NCBI GenBank assembly: GCA_947441745.1
Contig: CANEUJ010000031.1
Coordinates: forward strand, 1 to 13,528
DNA from: Neisseriaceae bacterium
GTDB taxonomy: Bacteria; Pseudomonadota; Gammaproteobacteria; Burkholderiales; UBA11063
Length of the DNA stretch: 13,528 bases
Reading direction: 5' to 3'
The position numbers were made by a program, and so were the translations under genes. Of the stretch, positions 1 through 6,175 are shown piece after piece. The notes under the pieces were generated by a model. That model had not been told where the DNA came from and did no database searches. It saw only the letters and a list, made by a program, of their open reading frames with translations. The first letter of the stretch is position 1. The number at the start of each line of letters is the position of its first letter.

Positions 1-401
1 AAAGAATAGGAAATTTCTTTTACTATGTGATCAACACTTTCTTCTTCTAAACATATAAAGCCGTTAATTTTTGCAAAATTATTATTGTTAATGTCAGCAA
101 AAGAATCAGCCATAGATATAATATAAATTGGCGTTTCTAAGCCACGATCGCGAATAAATTTAACTAACTCAACTATAGGTTGATGGTTTTGTTTATCAAG
201 TATTAGTAAAAATGCACCGATAGATAAATCAACATTGACACTACGATATGCTTCATCAATATTTTTGGCTTCATAAATTTTAAATCCATTGCCTTTTACT
301 CGGTCAAAAATTTTTTCTACAGTTCTTGAGTGAACCGCGTCACGCTCTTCACTATCATTGTAAAGCAGAAAATGAAGGTAGTTATTAAATTCAATATTCA
401 T
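1..401 (-). CDS. Orn/Lys/Arg decarboxylase-like protein, N-terminal wing domain (partial, 3' end outside window)
   Basis: The 133 codons visible read MNIEFNNYLHFLLYNDSEER at the start and run open to the window edge. Later stretches (about residues 60-70 GAFLLILD, 81-96 LVKFIRDRGLETPIYI) give the alternating strand/helix pattern of the flavodoxin-like wing domain found before the PLP domain in inducible ornithine, lysine and arginine decarboxylases. Those enzymes remove CO2 from a basic amino acid in the cytosol and consume protons, often in acid stress. The PLP-binding domain and its catalytic lysine lie outside the window, so substrate and even the family rest on the N-terminus alone. The ATG at 401-399 has a weak AAAGA Shine-Dalgarno five bases upstream. 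It is transcribed away from the biotin genes. A response-regulator-type receiver domain has a similar fold and is the main alternative. Confidence 0.6.
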   Translation of the reverse strand, partial: MNIEFNNYLHFLLYNDSEERDAVHSRTVEKIFDRVKGNGFKIYEAKNIDEAYRSVNVDLSIGAFLLILDKQNHQPIVELVKFIRDRGLETPIYIISMADSFADINNNNFAKINGFICLEEESVDHIVKEISYS

Positions 402-427
402 TGTTATCTTTCATTATTATGTGATAA

Positions 428-455
428 ATTAGAGGGTATTATATCATTCTCTAAT
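428..455. repeat. Inverted repeat ATTAGAG-N14-CTCTAAT around the -10 box
   Basis: Perfect 7-bp arms at 428-434 and 449-455 are separated by 14 bases that contain the minus-strand TATAAT. The layout, two half-sites about two helical turns apart overlapping a promoter, is that of a dimeric repressor operator. The arms do not match the BirA half-site TTGTAAACC, so I do not assign a regulator. It could also act on bioB, which begins about 95 bases to the right. Confidence 0.4.
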
Positions 456-465
456 ATAAAATCAA
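438..465 (-). promoter_or_regulatory. Sigma-70-type promoter for the decarboxylase-like gene
   Basis: On the minus strand a -35 box TTGATT (465-460) is followed by a 16-base spacer and a consensus -10 box TATAAT (443-438), with TG one base upstream of it (extended -10, TGA-TATAAT). Transcription would start near 431, giving a leader of about 30 bases before the ATG at 401. The match is good, but AT-rich DNA produces such boxes by chance. Confidence 0.5.
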
Positions 466-479
466 ATTTTTCATAATTT

Positions 480-508
480 TTATTATTAAATTAGATGGTA
501 ATTATAGT
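480..508 (+). promoter_or_regulatory. Weak candidate promoter for bioB
   Basis: TATAGT (503-508) lies 17 bases after TTATTA (480-485). An overlapping TACAAT (508-513) is an alternative -10 box. Neither has a good -35 partner, so the exact promoter is uncertain, although some promoter must lie in this 148-base divergent spacer. I found no recognisable BirA operator here. Confidence 0.25.
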
Positions 509-549
509 ACAATAATGGGAACTTATGAAGTTTTTTATAAAGGTGCTCT

Positions 550-1482
550 ATGCTAACTACTACCAAAGAAGATATATCTATAATTTATGAACAGCCATTT
601 CTTGAATTAGTTAGTAAGGCACGTAGTATTCACCAGCAAAACTTTGTTGATGATATAGAGCTATGTCAGCTAGTCAGTGTAAAAACAGGTGGCTGTCCTG
701 AAGACTGTTCTTATTGTTCTCAAAGTAATAGTAATCAAAGTGAAATTAAAGTTAATCCATTACTTCCATTAGACGAAGTTGAAAAAGTAGTACTTGAGGC
801 TAAAACCAAGGGGGTTAAGCGTGTTTGTATGGGAGCGGGTTATAAAACACCAAACACTAGTGCATTAAGTCGTGTAAATGAGTATATTGGTGTAATTAAG
901 AAGCATGGACTTGAGTCTTGTGCAACTTTAGGTAGTCTAACCATGGATCAGGCTAATGAACTAAAAGCTGCCGGACTTGATTATTATAATCACAATATCG
1001 ATACTTCACCAGAGTATTATTCTCAAGTTATTACAACAAGAACATTCCAAGATAGAGTAGATACATTAACTAATGTTGGTATAGCTGGAATTAAGGTTTG
1101 TTGTGGTGGCATCTTAGGTTTGGGTGAGAGTAGAGCTGATAGAGTTAGTTTTATTCATGCTCTTACATGTCTTCCAACCGCCCCAGACTCGATTCCAATT
1201 AATATGTTGGTTAAAGTTCCTGGTACCAAATTAGCTAATGTAGAGGATCTTGATAAATTTGAATTAGTTCGGGTAATTGCAACTGTTAGAATTTTATTTC
1301 CAAAAACTAGAATTCGCTTATCAGCAGGGCGATTAGAATTATCAGAGTTAGAACAATCTATGTGTTTTATGAGTGGGGCAAATTCAATCTTTTATGGTGA
1401 GAAACTATTAACAACAGATAATAACCATCAAGATTCTGACAAAAATCTAATATCCAAATTAGGGATAAATGCTAATGGTTAA
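550..1482 (+). CDS. bioB: Biotin synthase BioB
   Basis: Radical SAM enzyme that inserts sulfur into dethiobiotin in the last step of biotin synthesis. The protein is 310 residues, somewhat shorter than the E. coli enzyme (346). The SAM [4Fe-4S] ligands are C49, C53 and C56 in GGCPEDCSYCSQ. The ligands of the sacrificial [2Fe-2S] cluster are also visible: C93 (RVCMGAG), C124 (ESCATLG), C184 (KVCCGG) and R256 (RIRLSAGR). YYNHNIDTS (about 145-153) and the C-terminal ANSIFYGEKLL are family hallmarks. The ATG at 550 follows an AAAGGTG Shine-Dalgarno (539-545). It is the first gene of the biotin block and overlaps bioF by 8 to 14 bases depending on the bioF start. All catalytic residues are present, so it should be active. 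Confidence 0.97.
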   Translation: MLTTTKEDISIIYEQPFLELVSKARSIHQQNFVDDIELCQLVSVKTGGCPEDCSYCSQSNSNQSEIKVNPLLPLDEVEKVVLEAKTKGVKRVCMGAGYKTPNTSALSRVNEYIGVIKKHGLESCATLGSLTMDQANELKAAGLDYYNHNIDTSPEYYSQVITTRTFQDRVDTLTNVGIAGIKVCCGGILGLGESRADRVSFIHALTCLPTAPDSIPINMLVKVPGTKLANVEDLDKFELVRVIATVRILFPKTRIRLSAGRLELSELEQSMCFMSGANSIFYGEKLLTTDNNHQDSDKNLISKLGINANG

Positions 1483-2638
1483 ATGGTCTGATTATATTGC
1501 TAAACAATACGAATCACTTCTTGTTTTAAGAGAGAGAATCCCAAGGTTATCAGGTGATGCTCGTTATTTAACTACTAAAACAAAAAAACATCTTAACTTT
1601 ATTAGCAATGATTATCTAGGTTTAAGTACTAATGCAGATATAGTTGAATCCTTCAACAAAGCAACTAATGTATATGGCCTAGGTAGTACTGGTGCCCCAA
1701 CTCTTAGCGGATATACAGAAGAACACCATTTATTATCTAGTGAAATAGCATCTTGGCTTGGTTTTAATAGATGCTTGCTGTTTAATAGTGGGTTTCAATT
1801 AAATGTAGGCATATATAGTCAGCTTGTAGATAGCAATACTATGCTATGGCTTGATAGAAACTGTCATGCATCTCATATTGATGGTATCTTGCTTTCTAAG
1901 ACTAAATTTAGTTCGTTCACGGAAGATAATATCGATACTATGATTGATAAGATAAAATTACAGTCTGAAAAAAGACATCTTATTCTAACTGAGGGTGTCT
2001 TTAGTATGGATGGAACATGTAGCTATTTAAATAAATTACTTCAACTAAAAAAATCATGTCCAGACAATGTGCTACTCGTTATAGATGATGCTCATGGGGT
2101 TGGGGCATTAGGTGATAATGGCTTTGGAACAATGGAGCAGTTAGGGCTAAAAACCAATGAAGTTGACTTATTTATTGGCACTTTTGGTAAGGCTTTTGGT
2201 ACTCATGGTGGATTTATTTGCGGTAATGAAAATATTATAGAATATTTACAGCAAAGTGTTAGAAGTCAGATTTATAGCACTAATCTACCTCCTAGTATAG
2301 CCGCAGCTACTCGTAAAAGCTTAGAGATTATCAAATCTAATGATGGCATTGCTTTAAGACAGCGTTTGAGAAGTAATATATCATATTTTAGTAGTTTAAC
2401 TCATAAAAATGGTATTTACAACCAATCTCCCATTCAATTACTCATTTTTTCTGATTTAAATAAATTAGACGCTATACATACCCGCTTATTTGAAAATAAT
2501 GTTTTGGTGGGTAAAATCAAATATCCAACAGTTCCCAAAGATAAACCACGTCTACGTATTTCTCTTAATGCTTTGCATCTTAATCAAGATCTAAATTTTT
2601 TGATGGATAATATTAATTGTATGGATAATATCTTATGA
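1469..2638 (+). CDS. bioF: 8-amino-7-oxononanoate synthase BioF
   Basis: PLP enzyme of the alpha-oxoamine synthase family that condenses pimeloyl-ACP (or -CoA) with L-alanine to give 8-amino-7-oxononanoate (KAPA). The 389-residue length is close to E. coli BioF (384). The Schiff-base lysine is K241 in GTFGKAFGTHGG; D206 and H209 in VIDDAHGVG contact the PLP ring; H133 lies in DRNCHASH; FISNDYLGL (about 44-52) and GLGSTGAPTLSG (70-81) are typical. The gene starts inside bioB. The Shine-Dalgarno AGGGA (1461-1465) is only 3 bases from ATG 1469 but 9 bases from the in-frame ATG 1475, so translation may really begin at 1475 (MVKWSDY). Its end overlaps the bioH start as ATGA. Confidence 0.96.
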   Translation: MLMVKWSDYIAKQYESLLVLRERIPRLSGDARYLTTKTKKHLNFISNDYLGLSTNADIVESFNKATNVYGLGSTGAPTLSGYTEEHHLLSSEIASWLGFNRCLLFNSGFQLNVGIYSQLVDSNTMLWLDRNCHASHIDGILLSKTKFSSFTEDNIDTMIDKIKLQSEKRHLILTEGVFSMDGTCSYLNKLLQLKKSCPDNVLLVIDDAHGVGALGDNGFGTMEQLGLKTNEVDLFIGTFGKAFGTHGGFICGNENIIEYLQQSVRSQIYSTNLPPSIAAATRKSLEIIKSNDGIALRQRLRSNISYFSSLTHKNGIYNQSPIQLLIFSDLNKLDAIHTRLFENNVLVGKIKYPTVPKDKPRLRISLNALHLNQDLNFLMDNINCMDNIL

Positions 2639-3330
2639 CTCTAAAAGTTAATGATCCAATGATTGTGGTAGTTGGTGGTTTTGTGCTTAATGATTTGGCA
2701 ATTAAACCTTTGGGTGAAATTAGTAAAAGAGTTAAATTTATTGATATTAATACTTTTGAGCCACCGTTTAATATTGAGTTTGCTACCAATAAAGTAATAG
2801 AAATTATCAAAAGCTATGAAGAGAAAGTAATCCTATGCGGATATTCTACAGGTGGACTCATCGCTATTAAAGTTGCTAATCTAATTCCAAATATGCTTAA
2901 TAAAATTATTCTTATTAACTCAACCCCTCGATATTTAAGTGATGACAATTGGCACGGTATAAAAATAGAAGATTTTTCTCGTTTAGAACGAAAGCTTGAA
3001 AATATGTCATTAGAGCAGTTTAAACAATATTTTAGTAGTTTAGCAATGTACCCCTATAGAGATACGGAACTATTTAAATTACAAAGTGAAAAAAGTACCA
3101 AAGATATTCTAGCTAATTGGCTACATATTATAAAAACAACAGATTTAACAGACGAATTAGCTAATGTTTCAGTAGATATGCTGGCTATTTATGCGGCCAA
3201 TGATCACCTTGTTCCTGATTCAAATATTTTAGATAACAATTTGATTGGCAGGTATACATTACAAGACTCATCACATGCTAATCTAAATACTCTTGGATTA
3301 ATTACCAAAATTAAGGAGTTTATTCAATGA
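2635..3330 (+). CDS. bioH: Pimeloyl-[ACP] methyl ester esterase BioH
   Basis: Alpha/beta hydrolase that cleaves the methyl ester of pimeloyl-ACP and so stops chain elongation before BioF. The 231 residues are short for BioH (E. coli 256). The catalytic triad is visible: S71 in the elbow GYSTGG, D190 in YAANDHLVP (E. coli LDGLVP) and H214 in SSHANL. Local matches to BioH include DDNWHGIK (E. coli DEWPGIK) and the block ILANWLHIIKTTDL...LANVSV (E. coli GLEILKTVDLRQPLQNVSM), which separates it from BioG, BioK, BioJ and BioV. The usual HGW oxyanion motif near the N-terminus is replaced by GGF (14-16). It overlaps bioF and bioC as ATGA on both sides, which suggests translational coupling, and its place next to bioC supports the call. 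Confidence 0.9.
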   Translation: MTLKVNDPMIVVVGGFVLNDLAIKPLGEISKRVKFIDINTFEPPFNIEFATNKVIEIIKSYEEKVILCGYSTGGLIAIKVANLIPNMLNKIILINSTPRYLSDDNWHGIKIEDFSRLERKLENMSLEQFKQYFSSLAMYPYRDTELFKLQSEKSTKDILANWLHIIKTTDLTDELANVSVDMLAIYAANDHLVPDSNILDNNLIGRYTLQDSSHANLNTLGLITKIKEFIQ

Positions 3331-4055
3331 GGTTAAATTTTAGTAAAGCAGCAGAAAATTACTTATCAAATGCCAAAATTCAAATATCTCCTGCCCAAAA
3401 AATTTGTTCTCATATTGATAAATACTATGACAATGGTGGCATAATTCTCGATTTAGGGAGCGGTCCTGGTACTTTAGAGCACAGTAAAGAATCTCAATAT
3501 CCAACAGTATCATTTGATTTAAGTTTACAAATGCTTAAAATTTCAAATTCAAAGCATAAAATTAATGGTGATGCTCATAAATTACCATTTGCGGATAATG
3601 AGTTTTCGCTTATAATATCAAACTTAATGCTTCAGTGGCCAGATGATAAACTTCAAGTTTTATCTGAAGCGTATCGAGTTTTAAAACCTGGTGGGGTTAT
3701 AGCATTATGTACATTAGTAAAACCAAGCTTATATGAATTAAAAGACTCTTGGGCAAAAGTTGATAATGAACAGCACACTTTAAATTTTTTACATGAAGAT
3801 AGCTACACAAATCTTTTTAAAGATGCTGGATTTGTTATAAAAGAAAAAGATCTTTGGAATCAAACCTTTTACTTCGATGATTTATTTTCTCTTTTTAGGA
3901 ATTTTAAATTAACTGGTTCTAATCTAAGTAAGTCTAATTCTGGTTTGGGTGGTAAACAAAAACTACAACAATTAGAAAAAATTTATCAAGAGCTTATCAC
4001 TTCTGATGGCTTGCCAATTAGTTTTTCTTATCTAATTACCGTGGCTCAAAAGTAA
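3327..4055 (+). CDS. bioC: Malonyl-ACP O-methyltransferase BioC
   Basis: SAM-dependent class I methyltransferase that methylates the free carboxyl of malonyl-ACP, disguising it as a fatty acid primer for two elongation rounds towards pimeloyl-ACP methyl ester. The 242 residues fit the family (E. coli 251). SAM-binding motif I is LDLGSGPG (41-48), the acidic end of strand 2 is D64 (SFDLS), GDAHKLPF (81-88) is motif II, NLMLQW (99-104) and the post-motif LKPGG (119-123) are typical of BioC. The N-terminal FSKAAENY resembles the BioC FGRAAxxY start. It begins inside the last codons of bioH (ATGA), so the ester-forming and ester-cleaving enzymes are coupled. It is followed by an AT-rich hairpin and a 132-base gap before bioD. 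Confidence 0.94.
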   Translation: MRLNFSKAAENYLSNAKIQISPAQKICSHIDKYYDNGGIILDLGSGPGTLEHSKESQYPTVSFDLSLQMLKISNSKHKINGDAHKLPFADNEFSLIISNLMLQWPDDKLQVLSEAYRVLKPGGVIALCTLVKPSLYELKDSWAKVDNEQHTLNFLHEDSYTNLFKDAGFVIKEKDLWNQTFYFDDLFSLFRNFKLTGSNLSKSNSGLGGKQKLQQLEKIYQELITSDGLPISFSYLITVAQK

Positions 4056-4060
4056 ATTTT

Positions 4061-4099
4061 TTAAAATATATCAAATTACCAAATTTTGGTATATTTTAG
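4061..4099 (+). terminator. AT-rich hairpin after bioC (weak terminator or operator)
   Basis: Bases 4063-4075 pair with 4085-4097 over 13 positions with one G-U wobble, around a 9-base loop; one more A-T pair and a G-U pair extend the foot. It starts six bases after the bioC stop. The A4/T4 foot looks like a terminator U-tract that doubles as stem, but the stem is very poor in G+C and no T-run follows, so read-through is likely. The same bases contain a perfect DNA palindrome, TACCAAA-T-TTTGGTA (4077-4091), so an operator is an equally good reading. Confidence 0.4.
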
Positions 4100-4119
4100 T
4101 GCACGTTAGTAGTAAATAA

Positions 4120-4128
4120 TGTTAGAAT
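4120..4128 (+). promoter_or_regulatory. Candidate extended -10 promoter for bioD-bioA
   Basis: TGT-TAGAAT (4120-4128) is an extended -10 element with five of six bases of TATAAT. The bases 17 upstream (TGCACG, 4100-4105) are a poor -35, as can be the case for extended -10 promoters. Transcription would start near 4135, about 50 bases before bioD. The only long gap in the biotin block and the upstream hairpin make an internal promoter plausible. Confidence 0.35.
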
Positions 4129-4187
4129 AACAGCTTAAGGTAGTTGCAGTATTGTTTGATCTTTAAGTTTGTGGGAGTTTATTATTA

Positions 4188-4865
4188 ATGCAGATAGCTT
4201 GTATTGTTGGAACTGATACTGAAATTGGGAAAACGCACTCATGTTGTAAAATAATGGAGTATTTGGGTAAAGATAAACAGCCAATTACTACCATAAAGCC
4301 AATTGCATCAGGGGTTGATGCAACCGAGTATGGTGAACTAAACAGTGATGTTTATAGATTATTAAAGTCAAATACACACCCCTTGTCTTCCAAAAAAATG
4401 AATATGTTTTGTTTTAAGCAACCAATAGCTCCGCACATTGCCGCCAAGATGGATAATGTTAAATTAAATTCACAGCTAGTATATAGCAAAACTAAATCAA
4501 TTATTGATAAAAAACTACTGGTGAGCCACCTTTTGATTGAAGGGATAGGTGGGCTTATGGTTCCATTAAATGATAAAGAAACCTATTTGGATTTACTCAA
4601 AAAATGGAGTCATCCTGTTATTGTTGTAGTCGGTATGAAACTTGGTTGCTTAAACCATACATTATTGACTGTAAATACTTTAAAACAACATAATATTCCT
4701 CTGGTTGGGTTTATAGCTAATCAAATTGATCCCAATATGCTGTCTTATGATGAGAACCTTAACTATTTGACTAATAATTTGGATGTTCCATGTTTAGGAA
4801 CTATACCTTTTAATGGAAGTCTTCAGCCAACGCAAATTTTTAAAGAATTTTTTACATGCAAGTAA
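4188..4865 (+). CDS. bioD: ATP-dependent dethiobiotin synthetase BioD
   Basis: Closes the ureido ring of dethiobiotin from 7,8-diaminononanoate, CO2 and ATP. The 225 residues equal the E. coli enzyme in length. The P-loop is GTDTEIGKT (8-16, K15, T16), followed by the catalytic K37 in TIKPIASG and D54 in LNSDVYRL. EGIGG (118-122) followed by MVPLND corresponds to the EGAGG Mg/ATP motif, with isoleucine for alanine. VGFIANQID (late Rossmann-like strand) binds the base in relatives. The ATG is preceded by GGGAG (4173-4177) at a spacing of 10 bases. It is the first gene after the gap, and its last ten bases overlap the start of bioA. Confidence 0.95.
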   Translation: MQIACIVGTDTEIGKTHSCCKIMEYLGKDKQPITTIKPIASGVDATEYGELNSDVYRLLKSNTHPLSSKKMNMFCFKQPIAPHIAAKMDNVKLNSQLVYSKTKSIIDKKLLVSHLLIEGIGGLMVPLNDKETYLDLLKKWSHPVIVVVGMKLGCLNHTLLTVNTLKQHNIPLVGFIANQIDPNMLSYDENLNYLTNNLDVPCLGTIPFNGSLQPTQIFKEFFTCK

Positions 4866-6127
4866 GCTATACATGGCTACCTGCAGGTAAGCCAGATATT
4901 ACTGACGGTAATGTATCTATTGCAATGGCAAAAGAGTCATTTCTAACAACCACTGATGGCAACAAAATTTATGATGCAATATCTAGTTGGTGGTGTAAAC
5001 CACTGGGGCATCAGCACCTGCTTGTTAGAGAAAGCATTCTAAATCAACTTGATTATTTCGAGCATCATATACCTGCAAACGCTATAAATAGTACTATAGA
5101 AACTCTATCAAATCGCTTAACCAAAATATTCACACAAATGGATAAGGTGATGTATGCTAGTGATGGAAGTAGTGCTGTTGAAATAGCTATGAAATTAAGC
5201 TACGAAACAAGGGTGCTTCAAAATGAATCTCATAGGTCTAAATTTATAGCATTATCAGGTGGTTATCATGGTGAAACTATATTTACTTTGGGGGTTTGTG
5301 GAATACCTGAGTATAAGGAAAATTATGAAGCCTTAATTCCTACAAATTACTTTATTGATAATATAACTTATGTTACTGGGGCTAATGATCCACTGTGGAA
5401 TGATTGCAACTTTGATAGTAGTTATTGGGACAGTTTTTTTAGTAAGTATGCCCCAACTGGAACGGCTTTAATTATTGAGCCAGTAGTTCAGGGTGCTGCT
5501 GGCATGAAAATTATTAGTCGCGATTTTTTGATTAAAATAATCAACCTTGCTAGATGTTATGATTTGCATATCATTGCTGATGAGATTATGGTCGGCTTAG
5601 GTAGGTTAGGGTGCTATTGTGTTAGCAATGAGATTCTTGGTATTGAACCTGATTTGGTTTGTTTTGCTAAAAATCTTACTGCTGGAGCAATTCCTATGAG
5701 TGCAGTTGTTATCAATCGCAAGATAAGCGACTGTTTCAGAAAACATCAAAAAACATTTCCACATTCTCACACCCATAGCTGTAATGCATTAGCTGCAGCG
5801 GTTGCAGTAAAGTATCTAAATTATTTAGATACAAGCTCTATACTCAGTGATGTTAAATTAGCCGAAGTTGAAATTTTTAAAATGCTAAATAATCTAAAAG
5901 CGAAATTCTCTTTTGTTAAAACCGTTAGTGCAATTGGCTCCATTGGAGCTATAGAGTTAGATTTACCTAAGAAATCCCTAGATCAAGTTTTTAGTATTGG
6001 TATTAAAGAGTTAATTTATATTCGACCAATTGGTAGTTCTTTATATATAATGCCACCTTTATATAATATATTATCTGACCTACAAATTATAGAAACCAGA
6101 CTAAATGGTTTATTATCTAGAATATAA
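4856..6127 (+). CDS. bioA: Adenosylmethionine-8-amino-7-oxononanoate aminotransferase BioA
   Basis: Class III PLP aminotransferase that converts KAPA to 7,8-diaminopelargonic acid, normally with SAM as amino donor. The length of 423 residues fits the family (E. coli 429). Diagnostic blocks are DAISSWWCKPLGHQH near residues 40-54 (E. coli DAMSSWW), ASDGSSAVEIAMK near 101-113, SGGYHGET, ADEIMVGLGRLG with PLP-binding D242, and Schiff-base lysine K272 in CFAKNLTAG (E. coli K274). The SSWW block argues for BioA rather than the lysine-using BioK. The ATG lies inside the end of bioD, with only a weak AAAGAA Shine-Dalgarno, so it probably depends on translation of bioD. It is convergent with the kinase gene, 48 bases away, and no clear terminator lies between them. 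Confidence 0.95.
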   Translation: MQVSYTWLPAGKPDITDGNVSIAMAKESFLTTTDGNKIYDAISSWWCKPLGHQHLLVRESILNQLDYFEHHIPANAINSTIETLSNRLTKIFTQMDKVMYASDGSSAVEIAMKLSYETRVLQNESHRSKFIALSGGYHGETIFTLGVCGIPEYKENYEALIPTNYFIDNITYVTGANDPLWNDCNFDSSYWDSFFSKYAPTGTALIIEPVVQGAAGMKIISRDFLIKIINLARCYDLHIIADEIMVGLGRLGCYCVSNEILGIEPDLVCFAKNLTAGAIPMSAVVINRKISDCFRKHQKTFPHSHTHSCNALAAAVAVKYLNYLDTSSILSDVKLAEVEIFKMLNNLKAKFSFVKTVSAIGSIGAIELDLPKKSLDQVFSIGIKELIYIRPIGSSLYIMPPLYNILSDLQIIETRLNGLLSRI

Positions 6128-6175
6128 TTAAGATCTTAGCTATTTCTGTTTTATTCAATCTGTTGTAGAGTTAAT

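Noticed and set aside
2613..2810. Minus-strand open frame of 65 codons across the bioF/bioH junction
   Set aside because: It lies antisense to two well-supported enzymes and has no family features or ribosome binding site.
6129..6138. Palindrome TAAGATCTTA between the convergent bioA and kinase genes
   Set aside because: It has no loop and no T-run, so it is not a convincing terminator.
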